A stretch of DNA of 64,000 bases, from positions 186,001 through 250,000 of the forward strand of contig NZ_JACGZW010000011.1 of the NCBI RefSeq assembly GCF_014145675.1, given 5' to 3'. Below, piece after piece: positions 49,919 to 58,027 of this stretch (positions within the stretch are counted from its first letter, which is position 1; every line of letters begins with the position of its first letter). This DNA is from Amycolatopsis dendrobii. Lineage in GTDB: Bacteria > Actinomycetota > Actinomycetes > Mycobacteriales > Pseudonocardiaceae. The translations under genes and the position numbers were made by a program. The notes below the pieces were generated by a model that made no database searches, was not told the DNA's origin, and saw only the letters and a list, made by a program, of their open reading frames with translations.

Positions 49919-51172
49919 ATGGCACAGGACATCATCCCGATCGAGCTCGGGCTGCCGCAGGGCGACGTGGTCACCCTCTGGGCCCCGCGGTGGCGGGAGG
50001 ACGGCGAGGAGTGGGAAGCGTTCCTCGGCGACGAGGACGACCTGTACGCCTTCCCGGACGCCGCGCACCTAGCCGCCTTCGTGCGCACGGCCGAGCAGCA
50101 CGACCTGCTCGACCACCCGGCGTGGGACGCGGTGCCCGCGCTGAACGTGCCCGAGCTGATCCCGGACGACGACCACTCGTACGACCTCGTCGGCGTGCCC
50201 GAACTGGTCGCCGAGGAGCCGGACTCGTGGACGATCGGCGAACTGGCCGAGATCGTCGGCATCGTGCGTTCGCTCGCCGACGTGTGCGAGCTGGACGAGG
50301 TGCACGAGGTGCTCGACGCCTACGAGGGCTTCTCGCTGCTGGAGCAGGGCCGGCTGCCGTTCACCGGGCGCGAGGGCGAAGCGCTGTGGAACGACCTGTC
50401 GAAGGCCGTCTCCGAGAAGTGGGACACCGTGCTCGACGCGATCGACAACCTGGTGACGGTGCCGGAGGTCGACGCCGCGGTGCTGGAGCAGACCGCCGAA
50501 GAGCTGGCCGCCTTCCACGAGGAATCCGCCGAGGCGGAGGCCGGTGAAGAGGACGGCGGGCCGGAAGACCTCGAAGCGGTCGACGCCGAGGACGAGGACG
50601 CCGAGGACGAGCCGGTCGGCTTCTGGGGCGAGGTCGGCATCGACCCGATCAAGATCGTCACCTCCGGCGCGGAGTACTACACGCTGCGCTGCTACCTCGA
50701 CGACAAGCCGGTGTTCCTCGGCAACGAGGGCGAGATCGACGTGTTCAGCTCGCCGAAGGCGCTGCTCAAGGCGATCAAGGCGGGTGACGAGCTCGCCGAC
50801 ACCGACCTCGCCGGGGTGTCCACTTGGGACGAGGTGCGCGAGAAGGCGGCGGCAGGCGAGCTCGAGATCGAGGTCGACACCGACAACACCTACGTCTTCC
50901 CCGGCCTCGACGAGGACATCGCCGAGGGCCCGGAGTCGATCGACCCGACCCAGCTGGAACTGGCCGTCGAGCTGATCACCGACGCCGCCGAATGGGCTGG
51001 CGACGACACCGTCGAAACCGCGCTGGCGGCCAACGAAAGCCTCGGCTGGCTGGTGTCGTTCGTGCTGCGGCCGGACCCGAGCCGGCTCGAGCCGAGCGCT
51101 CCGTTCGACACCGAGCAGAGCGCCTGGCGCAAGCTGGTCGAGGACTTCGAGAACCGCCTCACGGTGGTCTGA
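49919..51172 (+). CDS. conserved acidic protein (often labelled primosomal protein)
   Basis: A 417-residue, strongly acidic cytoplasmic protein beginning MAQDIIPIELGLPQGDVVTLW. A Glu/Asp-rich linker (residues about 200-237) separates two halves. The second half has a beta-rich core (YYTLRCYLDDKPVFLGNEG). Homologues in actinobacteria are often annotated as primosomal protein, but no primosomal domain is visible and the name has no support in the sequence. GGAGG lies 9 nt before the ATG. It is divergent from the helicase gene by 152 bp. Function unknown. Confidence 0.75.
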   Translation: MAQDIIPIELGLPQGDVVTLWAPRWREDGEEWEAFLGDEDDLYAFPDAAHLAAFVRTAEQHDLLDHPAWDAVPALNVPELIPDDDHSYDLVGVPELVAEEPDSWTIGELAEIVGIVRSLADVCELDEVHEVLDAYEGFSLLEQGRLPFTGREGEALWNDLSKAVSEKWDTVLDAIDNLVTVPEVDAAVLEQTAEELAAFHEESAEAEAGEEDGGPEDLEAVDAEDEDAEDEPVGFWGEVGIDPIKIVTSGAEYYTLRCYLDDKPVFLGNEGEIDVFSSPKALLKAIKAGDELADTDLAGVSTWDEVREKAAAGELEIEVDTDNTYVFPGLDEDIAEGPESIDPTQLELAVELITDAAEWAGDDTVETALAANESLGWLVSFVLRPDPSRLEPSAPFDTEQSAWRKLVEDFENRLTVV

Positions 51173-51186
51173 ACCTCTGAGACCTG

Positions 51187-51891
51187 CTAGAGGGCGTCGA
51201 ACACGCTCTCGGCCGAGTCACCGGCGGAGAACATCTTCCAGGCGACGCCGGCGATCGCATCCGGATCCAGGGTGTGACCGCCGGCGTCGCCGTATTTTTC
51301 CCGCTGCGAGACGACCATCCGGTGAATGTCGCCGCGTTCGACCAGACCGCCGATGATCAGGCTGCCCGCGTACACGCCGGTGCCGGCCAGCCCCTCGTGC
51401 AGTGTCCGCGCGTAGTTCCGCAGCGCCGCTGACGACACCGCGAGCGCGCCGAGCGCGGGCATCGGCCGCACCGCGCTGAGCCCGCCGGCGAACAGGAATC
51501 CGCCGCTGCCGCGTTCCAGCATGCCCGGCAGCAGTTTGCCCACCACCTCGACCGCCGGATACACCCAGCTCATCGCCTTCTCGACGGCTTCGGCGGTCGC
51601 GTCGGTGATGTCCGTAGGCATGCTGTCCGGTTCGATCGCGGCGGGGCCGTAGTAGGCGACGTCGATGACCCCGAACCGTTCGGTGATTTTGTCGAGTGTC
51701 GCTCCGATTCCGTTCCGGACGTCGCCGGCGAACGCTTCCGCGTTGTCGAGTTCGGCCAGGTAGGCCGGGTGCCGCTCAGCGGTACGCGAAACGAGCGCGA
51801 CGTTGTATCCCTCCCCAGCGAACCGGCGTGCCATGGACATTCCGAGGCCGGGTCCGACTCCGAGAACGACAGCGGTCGGGCGAGTGGTCAT
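51187..51891 (-). CDS. short-chain dehydrogenase/reductase
   Basis: A 234-residue SDR protein. The cofactor motif is VLGVGPGLGMSMA, a variant of TGxxxGxG. The catalytic region is atypical: LFAGGLSAVRPMPALGALAVSSAALRNYA (quoted in part) has Ser residues but no YxxxK, so normal SDR catalysis is doubtful. It resembles the subgroup of SDR-like proteins lacking the tyrosine. GGGGAAGG precedes the ATG. It is divergent from a TetR gene with two shared operators, so it is probably induced by that regulator's ligand. Confidence 0.85.
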   Translation of the reverse strand: MTTRPTAVVLGVGPGLGMSMARRFAGEGYNVALVSRTAERHPAYLAELDNAEAFAGDVRNGIGATLDKITERFGVIDVAYYGPAAIEPDSMPTDITDATAEAVEKAMSWVYPAVEVVGKLLPGMLERGSGGFLFAGGLSAVRPMPALGALAVSSAALRNYARTLHEGLAGTGVYAGSLIIGGLVERGDIHRMVVSQREKYGDAGGHTLDPDAIAGVAWKMFSAGDSAESVFDAL

Positions 51892-51915
51892 GACTTGGCT
51901 TCCTTCCCCAGCGAT

Positions 51916-51979
51916 AAGTCGAGGGCACCCTCGACTTTGCTCGCCAAGCTACCACAAAACCCGAGGGCGGCCTCGACTT
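51916..51979. promoter_or_regulatory. paired TetR operators between SDR and TetR genes
   Basis: A perfect 22-bp palindrome (AAGTCGAGGG-CA-CCCTCGACTT, 51916-51937) and an imperfect copy of the same length (51958-51979, three arm mismatches). They start 42 bp apart (four helical turns). The second copy is 15 bp before the TetR ATG. One repressor dimer per site would silence both divergent genes. Confidence 0.75.
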
Positions 51980-51994
51980 TGTACGATGGGACCC

Positions 51995-52552
51995 ATGGCC
52001 ACCGGATCGAAGCCGTTGCGCGCGGATGCCGCCCGCAACCGCGACAAGCTGCTGGCCGCCGCGACGCGCGCGTTCGGCGAGCACGGCCTCGACGCGCCGC
52101 TGGAGCAGATCGCCCGCAGCGCCGGGGTCAGCATCGGCACGCTGTACGCGCACTTCCCGACCCGGGACGCCTTTGTCGACGCGATCCTGCCCGCGCAGAT
52201 CGCCGCGCTGGACGAACTGGCGACGAAGGCGTTAGCGGAACCTGACCCGTGGCAGGGGTTCACCGAGTTCCTCGACGGGCTATTCGCCTTGCAGGCCAAG
52301 GATCACGGCCTCAACGACGCACTCGCCCGGCGGATGCCGTTGAGCCCGGCCGTGCTGGAGGCGTGCCACGCCGGGTTCGTACACGCGGCGCGAGTTTTGG
52401 ACCGGGCGAAGGAATCCGGTCAGCTGCGCGCGGATTTCGAGCCAGAGGATCTCGCCCCGCTGGTTTCCGCGATGTCGCCGCTGATCCATGAACCGACGGC
52501 AACCTGGCGGCGGCATTTGGCGTTCTTCCTCGACGGGCTCAAGGTCTCGTGA
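51995..52552 (+). CDS. TetR-family regulator divergent from SDR
   Basis: A 185-residue regulator with a TetR helix-turn-helix (LLAAATRAFGEHGLDAPLEQIARSAGVSIGTLYAHFPTR, in pieces) and a SbtR-like helical C-terminus. ATG 51995 lies 7 nt after TACGAT, a -10 box, so the mRNA is probably leaderless; ATG 51986 is an alternative. Its last sense codon and stop (TCG TGA) lie inside palindromic repeat copy 4. It likely represses itself and the SDR gene through the paired operators. Confidence 0.92.
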   Translation: MATGSKPLRADAARNRDKLLAAATRAFGEHGLDAPLEQIARSAGVSIGTLYAHFPTRDAFVDAILPAQIAALDELATKALAEPDPWQGFTEFLDGLFALQAKDHGLNDALARRMPLSPAVLEACHAGFVHAARVLDRAKESGQLRADFEPEDLAPLVSAMSPLIHEPTATWRRHLAFFLDGLKVS

Positions 52553-52591
52553 GTGGCAATCCCGGTTCTAACCGGGATTGCCACTCACGAC
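52546..52591. repeat. stop-donating palindromic repeat, copy 4 (near-perfect)
   Basis: A 46-bp palindrome with arms that pair completely over the inner 20 bp around CT, the best-conserved copy. It lies between the convergent TetR and MFS genes. The left arm supplies the TetR stop codon. The MFS gene ends 3 bp beyond the right arm. It should act as a bidirectional terminator. Confidence 0.9.
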
Positions 52592-52593
52592 CC

Positions 52594-53802
52594 CTACCCC
52601 TCCGCACTTTCCGCCCGCACCGGCACCAACCCTATTGCCAGCAGCGGGAAAATCGCCGCCACGCAATACGCCAGCGCATACCGGCTGTCCCCGATCACCA
52701 AGCCCAGCAACGGCGGCGTCGCCGACGCGGCGATGTTCTGCGCGGTGTTCTGCGTCCCCATCGCGCGACCCGACCATGCGACCCCGGCCAGCTCAGCCGA
52801 TGCCGTAAAGCCAAGACCGTTGTCCGCCACCGTGATCACCGCCGCCAGCACGAGCGCGGCCAGCACCAGCCAGAGCCAAGTCGCGTCCCCGACCGCGACC
52901 AGCAGCATCACGACCACACTCGCGACGGCGAGCTGCCGCATCGGCCGCAACCGGCTGCCGACGCGGTCCGACCAATACCCCGACGCCAGCCGCCCGAGCG
53001 CGCCGAGCACCTGCGCCACCGCGACGAACACCCCGGCCTGCGCAGCGGTCCACTGATGCTGCGACACCAGATACACCGGCGCGAACGCGGACACCGCGAA
53101 CTGCGGCACCACCAACAGCGCGCTCGCGCCGTGCACACGCCACAGCCACGGCTTGCGATACGGCGACGGCGGCCGCTCCCTCTTCGCCGCGCGCGGCGGC
53201 CGCGGCGGGTCCACAACGAACAGCGCCACCAAGAGCGCCACGCCGACCGCCAGCACGGCGGGGAGCAGCATCGCCGCCTGGAACCCCCACTGCGCGGCCA
53301 GCGGCGGCAGCCCGAGCGCGGCCACTCCGACCCCCAGCGGCTGCGCCGTCTGCCGGATCCCCATCGCGACGCCGCGCTCGGATTTCGCGAACCAGCCCAT
53401 CACGACCCGGCCGCTCGCCGCGTTCACCGAAGCCGTGCACGCACCGGCTACGAGAAACACTCCAAAGAGAAGTCCGACCGGGTGGTGCCACAGGGCGGCG
53501 TACACGAGGAGTAACCCCGATACGCCCAGGCCCAGCGCCATGATGAGGCGCTCGCCGTAACGGTCCGCAGCCGCGCCCCACGCGATGAGCGTGAGCAGCA
53601 GGCCGATGCTCGGCGCGGCGACGACCGTGCCCGCCTGCGCCAGCGTCAAATGGTCGGCCTCGCGCATGGCGGGCACGAGAAACGGCAGCCCGTAAAGGAA
53701 CGAGCAGCTGGCGGTCTGCGCGGCGAGACCGAGCGCAAGGATCAGCCACCGCCGCGAGCCGCCTTTTTGCCGCACCTGCTCCCCGGTCTCGACCTGCGCC
53801 AT
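52594..53802 (-). CDS. MFS transporter
   Basis: A 402-residue major facilitator with about 12 membrane helices. Motif A between helices 2 and 3 reads GAAADRYGERLIM. SGRVVMGWFAKSERGVAMGIR and the second-half SGYWSDRVGSRL are typical of the NNP/oxalate-formate-like MFS. The substrate is unknown; efflux of a small molecule is the usual role. The start is ATG 53802, with GGTGG 5 nt upstream; a GTG at 53811 is possible. It converges with the TetR gene across palindromic repeat copy 4. Confidence 0.88.
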   Translation of the reverse strand: MAQVETGEQVRQKGGSRRWLILALGLAAQTASCSFLYGLPFLVPAMREADHLTLAQAGTVVAAPSIGLLLTLIAWGAAADRYGERLIMALGLGVSGLLLVYAALWHHPVGLLFGVFLVAGACTASVNAASGRVVMGWFAKSERGVAMGIRQTAQPLGVGVAALGLPPLAAQWGFQAAMLLPAVLAVGVALLVALFVVDPPRPPRAAKRERPPSPYRKPWLWRVHGASALLVVPQFAVSAFAPVYLVSQHQWTAAQAGVFVAVAQVLGALGRLASGYWSDRVGSRLRPMRQLAVASVVVMLLVAVGDATWLWLVLAALVLAAVITVADNGLGFTASAELAGVAWSGRAMGTQNTAQNIAASATPPLLGLVIGDSRYALAYCVAAIFPLLAIGLVPVRAESAEG

Positions 53803-53813
53803 TCCGTCCACCG

Positions 53814-53843
53814 TCTCATTAGTTGAGAAGTATGTCTTACATA
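53814..53843 (-). promoter_or_regulatory. two dyads upstream of MFS gene
   Basis: TCTCA-5 nt-TGAGA (53814-53828) and TATGT-CTT-ACATA (53831-53843) lie 12-41 bp before the MFS start codon, in an AT-richer stretch. They overlap the probable promoter and look like operators. The regulator is not identified in the window. Confidence 0.45.
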
Positions 53844-53913
53844 GTGAACGATAGTTGGCATGGCTAACGAACGCAACCGCCTTTCGGGGCGGCCGCGTCC
53901 GAAGGGCCGGGGC

Positions 53914-55005
53914 TCAGCTGAGCGCCGCGTACCCGGGTTTAACGACCTTCTCGATCAGCTCGAGCCGCTCGTCGAAATCGAGGAACGCGGATTTCATGGC
54001 GTTGATCGTGAACCAGCGGAAGTCGTCGAGGCCGAAGCCGAACGTCTCGGCCAGCGCGGCGAATTCACTGGTCATCGTGCAGCCGCTCATCAGCCGGTTG
54101 TCGGTGTTGACGGTGACGCGGAAGCGCAGCCGGGCGAGCAGGCCGATGGGATGCTCGGCCAGCGACGGCACGGTTCCGGTCTGGACATTCGACGAGGGGC
54201 AGATCTCCAGCGGGATCCGCCGGTCCCGGACGTAGCCCGCCAACCGTCCAAGATGGACATTTCCGTCGGCGTCGGCGGTGATGTCCTCGACGATCCGGAC
54301 GCCGTGCCCGAGCCGTTCCGCACCGCAGTACTGGATTGCCTCGCCGATCGACGGAAGTCCGAACGCTTCGCCGGCATGAATAGTGAAGTGTGCATTGTTC
54401 CGGCGCAAATAGTCGAATGCGTCCAGATTTCGGGTGGGCGGGAATCCGTCCTCCGGTCCGGCGATGTCGAATCCGGCCACCCCGGCGTCGCGGTAGCGCA
54501 CCGCGAGTTCGGCGATCTCGAGCGCGCGGGCGTGCTGGCGCATCCCGCACAACAGCGTCCGCACCCGGATCCGCCCGCCGCCCGCGGCTACCCTCCGCAT
54601 CCCTTCCGCGAAACCCTCTTGGACAGCCTCAACCACTGCATCGAGTGACAGCCCGCGTTCCACGAACAGCTCCGGCGCGTACCGCAGCTCGGCGTAGACG
54701 ACCCCGTCCGCGGCCAGGTCTTCCACTGCTTCAGCGGCAACCCTGACCAGCGCTTCCTCCGTTTGCATGACCCCACACGTATGGGCGAACGTCTCGAGAT
54801 ACGACACGAGGGAACCGGAGTCCGCCGCGGCGCGGAACCAGCGGCCCAGTTCGTCCGGATCCGTCGCGGGAAGGTCCCGGTAGCCGAGATTCTCGGCGAG
54901 TTCGGCCACCGTGCCGGGGCGCAACCCGCCGTCGAGGTGATCGTGGAGCAGGACCTTGGGGGCGCGGCGCAGGATCTCCGCGCTCAACGGGGTTACGTCC
55001 GACAT
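53914..55005 (-). CDS. add: adenosine deaminase
   Basis: A 363-residue zinc hydrolase converting adenosine or deoxyadenosine to inosine or deoxyinosine. Zinc ligands HDHLDG (His21, His23), the HAGEAFG motif, the conserved SSNVQT and the catalytic-site NTDNRLMSG are all present. Length matches bacterial adenosine deaminases. It is near the nucleoside salvage operon but transcribed separately, with the coiled-coil gene in between. It feeds purine nucleosides into salvage, with upp and the pyrimidine enzymes covering the rest. Confidence 0.95.
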   Translation of the reverse strand: MSDVTPLSAEILRRAPKVLLHDHLDGGLRPGTVAELAENLGYRDLPATDPDELGRWFRAAADSGSLVSYLETFAHTCGVMQTEEALVRVAAEAVEDLAADGVVYAELRYAPELFVERGLSLDAVVEAVQEGFAEGMRRVAAGGGRIRVRTLLCGMRQHARALEIAELAVRYRDAGVAGFDIAGPEDGFPPTRNLDAFDYLRRNNAHFTIHAGEAFGLPSIGEAIQYCGAERLGHGVRIVEDITADADGNVHLGRLAGYVRDRRIPLEICPSSNVQTGTVPSLAEHPIGLLARLRFRVTVNTDNRLMSGCTMTSEFAALAETFGFGLDDFRWFTINAMKSAFLDFDERLELIEKVVKPGYAALS

Positions 55006-55216
55006 GCTCCAACGGTAGCCTCGCTGTCATTCCCCTACCTGGCCGTAACCGAGAGCACCGGAACAACCCTCTGCTCAGCACTGTGCGCAAGGAATCGGCC
55101 ATCCGGGTGGCGCGCCCCTTATCCGCGTTCCCCGGGGGCCATACGCACAGCAATTTTCTTCATCGATAAGCTCGGGTCAGTCCCTTCCATTTTCCCCGCC
55201 GACGAAGGACACCGCA

Positions 55217-56308
55217 GTGACCACTGACAACCACATTGCCGCTCCGTCGTTCGACCGGATGCGCAACATGCTGGTGCGCGCGGCCGAGGTTCGTGAGAGC
55301 GAGCAGCAGCAGATCTTCGACGCGCTCGACGACATCTACGCCCGGCTCGCGCCGGTGGACTCCCTGGGCGCGGTGCGCAAGCGGCTGTCGGAACTGCCGG
55401 ACCGGACCGAGGTCGGGGTGCTGGCGGAACGCCTCGACGAGGCGATGACGCGGCTGGAGTCCCAGGACAACGCGATCGCCGCGCTCACGCACGCGGTGGA
55501 GAGCATCGTCGACAAGCTGGCGAAGCCCTTCGCCCAGCTCGACGGACGCCTCGACGGCGTGGCGGCGCGGTTCGAGGGCGTCGCGGGCCGGATGGACGGG
55601 CTCGAGGACAAGCTGCAGAACATCCACCGCCGCCTCGACGAGCTGGGCGGGCACCTGGACAAGCAGGACGCGAAGCTCGAATCGCTGCCGCAGGCGACGC
55701 AGGGCCCGATCCGCGACCGGATCGAGATGGCCGAGACGTCGCTGCGCGAGCGGATCGAGACCACGGACCAGGAACTGCGCTCGCGCGTGGACGAACTGGA
55801 CCGCGCGACGAAGGAACGCATCGCGACCGCGACCGACGCGCTGAAGAGCGCGGTCTCCGACACCGGCGAGATGATCGACCCGGCCGCGCGGCTGGACTCG
55901 GTGGGCACGAAGCTCGAAACGATCACCCAGCGTCTCGACGACCTGTCCAGCCGCATCGACAAGGTCGAGGACGACGTCACCGGCCGCATCGGCGACCTGG
56001 ACGGCTCGGTCCGCAGCGGTCTGTCGAAGGTCGAAGGCACGCTGTCGAAGCAGCCGGACACCGACGCGGTCGACTCGCTGGTGCGCCGCAGCAACGACGA
56101 ATCCGTGCGCCGCATCGGCGGCCAGCTGGACGAAGCGATGGCGACCTTCGCGGAACTCATGCTCGGCGGCGGACCCGCGGTGCAGCAGATCGCCCCGCCG
56201 CCGCCCGCCCCGCGGCAGCCGCGCCGCAGCTCGCGGAACGGGCGTTCGCCCAAGGCCGCTGACGCCAAGGCGAAGGCCGGCGGCGACTCGGACGAGTCGA
56301 CTGACTGA
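55217..56308 (+). CDS. long coiled-coil protein
   Basis: A 363-residue protein with no recognised enzyme domain. Residues about 30-320 form an almost continuous coiled coil (RLDGVAARFEGVAGRMDGLED; DKLQNIHRRLDELGGHLDKQ, in pieces) with heptad-spaced Leu/Ile/Val. A Pro/Ala-rich tail ends in basic and acidic patches (RQPRRSSRNGRSPK ... DSDESTD). There is no signal peptide or transmembrane helix. The GTG start has GAAGGAC about 6 nt upstream. It may be a cytoskeletal, scaffold or apolipoprotein-like protein. Its setting among nucleoside genes gives no functional clue. A strong bidirectional terminator follows. Confidence 0.7.
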   Translation: MTTDNHIAAPSFDRMRNMLVRAAEVRESEQQQIFDALDDIYARLAPVDSLGAVRKRLSELPDRTEVGVLAERLDEAMTRLESQDNAIAALTHAVESIVDKLAKPFAQLDGRLDGVAARFEGVAGRMDGLEDKLQNIHRRLDELGGHLDKQDAKLESLPQATQGPIRDRIEMAETSLRERIETTDQELRSRVDELDRATKERIATATDALKSAVSDTGEMIDPAARLDSVGTKLETITQRLDDLSSRIDKVEDDVTGRIGDLDGSVRSGLSKVEGTLSKQPDTDAVDSLVRRSNDESVRRIGGQLDEAMATFAELMLGGGPAVQQIAPPPPAPRQPRRSSRNGRSPKAADAKAKAGGDSDESTD

Positions 56309-56318
56309 CGCTCTTTGC

Positions 56319-56355
56319 ACGAAGCCCCCGTCCGGGATCCGGACGGGGGCTTCGT
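56319..56355. terminator. bidirectional intrinsic terminator
   Basis: A perfect 17-bp GC-rich stem (ACGAAGCCCCCGTCCGG and complement) with a very short loop. It sits between the convergent coiled-coil gene (10 bp after its stop) and deoA (11 bp after its stop), and can end both transcripts. Confidence 0.9.
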
Positions 56356-56366
56356 CGTTCAAGGCG

Positions 56367-57641
56367 TCAAGGCCGAACCGTGTCCAGCACGATCCCCGTC
56401 GCAGCAGGTGCCTCCGCACCCACCGAGAACCCGCCTTCCAAAGCAGCAAGAGCAGCAGGCAAGGCATCCGGAGTGTCCGTGTGCAGTTCCAGCAACGGCT
56501 CCCCCTCCACCACCGCGTCGCCTGGCTTCGCGTGGCACAGGATTCCCGCCGCGGCCTGCACCGGGTCTTCCTTCCGCGCCCGACCGGCCCCGAGCCGCCA
56601 AGCCGCGACGCCCACCGCGTAGGCGTCCAGTGAGGTCAGCACCCCCGAAGCAGGCGCCGGGACGACGTGCACCGTAGAAGGACGCGGCAACTCAGCCGAG
56701 GGATCCCCGCCCTGTGCGGCGATCATCCGGGCCCACACTTCGTAAGCCTCACCGGACGCCAGCACCTCGGCCGGATCGACGGAAATGCCCGCCAACGCCA
56801 GCATCTCCCGAGCCAGCGCCACCGTCAGTGCAACGACGTCAGCGGGGCCGCCACCGCGGAGGACCTCAACCGCCTCGGCAACCTCCACCGCGTTCCCGAC
56901 GGCCCGGCCGAGCGGCGTGCTCATGTCGGTGATCAACGCGGTGCAAGCCACCCCGTGCGCGGTGCCGATGTCCACGAGCGTCCGCGCCAGCAGTTGCGCG
57001 TCCGGCACGGTCTTCATGAACGCCCCGGAGCCGGCCTTCACATCCAGCACCAGCCCCGAAGCGCCTTCGGCGATCTTCTTGCTCATGATCGAGCTGGCGA
57101 TCAACGGCACCGACTCGACCGTCGACGTGACGTCCCGCAGCGCATAAAGCTTCTTGTCCGCCGGAGCCAACCCCTCGGTCGCCGCGCAGACCACGGCGCC
57201 GACTGAGTTCAGCTGCGCCGCGATCTCGTCCAGAGACAAAGCCGCGCGCCAACCGGGAATCGACTCCAGTTTGTCCAGCGTCCCGCCGGTGTGGCCGAGC
57301 CCGCGACCGGACAGCTGCGGCACCGCGGCACCGCACGCGGCGACCAGCGGAGCCAGCGGCAAGGTGATCTTGTCCCCGACTCCGCCGGTCGAGTGCTTGT
57401 CCACGGTCGGGCGCGCGACATCCAGCGAAAGCCGCGAGCCCGAGTCGATCATCGCGCCGGTCCAGCGCGCGATCTCGCCGTCGTCCATGCCACGCAAGAA
57501 AATCGCCATGGCCAGCGCGGCCATCTGCTCTTCCGCGACCGCTCCGTGGGTATAGGCGTCGACGACCCAGTCGATCTGTTCGTCACTCAGCTGCCCGCCG
57601 TCCCGCTTGGTCCGGATGACGTCTACCGCAGTGAAAGTCAT
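56367..57641 (-). CDS. deoA: thymidine phosphorylase
   Basis: A 424-residue pyrimidine-nucleoside phosphorylase that splits thymidine (or deoxyuridine) into base and 2-deoxyribose-1-phosphate. The phosphate-binding signature DKHSTGGVGDKITLPLAP, the SGRGLGHTGGTLDKLE stretch and the catalytic DVKAGSGAFMKT are intact. GGAGG lies 7 nt before the ATG. The ATG overlaps the cdd stop as ATGA. It is the last gene of the nucleoside uptake and catabolism operon. Its product feeds DeoC after mutase conversion. Confidence 0.95.
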   Translation of the reverse strand: MTFTAVDVIRTKRDGGQLSDEQIDWVVDAYTHGAVAEEQMAALAMAIFLRGMDDGEIARWTGAMIDSGSRLSLDVARPTVDKHSTGGVGDKITLPLAPLVAACGAAVPQLSGRGLGHTGGTLDKLESIPGWRAALSLDEIAAQLNSVGAVVCAATEGLAPADKKLYALRDVTSTVESVPLIASSIMSKKIAEGASGLVLDVKAGSGAFMKTVPDAQLLARTLVDIGTAHGVACTALITDMSTPLGRAVGNAVEVAEAVEVLRGGGPADVVALTVALAREMLALAGISVDPAEVLASGEAYEVWARMIAAQGGDPSAELPRPSTVHVVPAPASGVLTSLDAYAVGVAAWRLGAGRARKEDPVQAAAGILCHAKPGDAVVEGEPLLELHTDTPDALPAALAALEGGFSVGAEAPAATGIVLDTVRP

Positions 57642-58027
57642 GGCAGATCCTCCGGCCCGAACGCGTCCGGCAGCACCTCCGACATCGGCAGCACTCCGCG
57701 AGGAGTGTCGACCAGGCAAGAGGAACCGCCGAGCTCGAACAGGATCTGCCGGCACCGTCCACAAGGCATCAACAGCTCACCCGCACCGCTACGGCAAGCC
57801 ACCGCAACCAAACGGCCGCCGCCGGACAGTCGCAATTGTCCGGCCATTGTGCACTCGGCGCACAAACCCAAGCCGTACGAAGCGTTTTCGACGTTGCACC
57901 CGGTCACCTGCCGGCCATCGTCCACAATGGCCGCCACGCCGACATGCAGTCCCGAATAAGGCGCATAAGCGTGCGAAGCAGCCGAAACCGCGGCCGCGCG
58001 CAACGCTTCCCAGTCCACTTCGGACAT
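57638..58027 (-). CDS. cdd: cytidine deaminase
   Basis: A 129-residue zinc enzyme deaminating cytidine and deoxycytidine to uridine forms. Zinc ligands are in CAECTMAG and MPCGRCRQ; the NVENASYG substrate loop is present. It matches the short homotetrameric type. It is translationally coupled on both sides: TGATG with the upstream permease gene and ATGA with deoA. Together they import, deaminate and phosphorolyse pyrimidine nucleosides. Confidence 0.96.
   Translation of the reverse strand: MSEVDWEALRAAAVSAASHAYAPYSGLHVGVAAIVDDGRQVTGCNVENASYGLGLCAECTMAGQLRLSGGGRLVAVACRSGAGELLMPCGRCRQILFELGGSSCLVDTPRGVLPMSEVLPDAFGPEDLP

Noticed and set aside
53860..54648. Plus-strand frame opposite adenosine deaminase
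   Set aside because: Antisense to add, which has all catalytic residues; no independent evidence.
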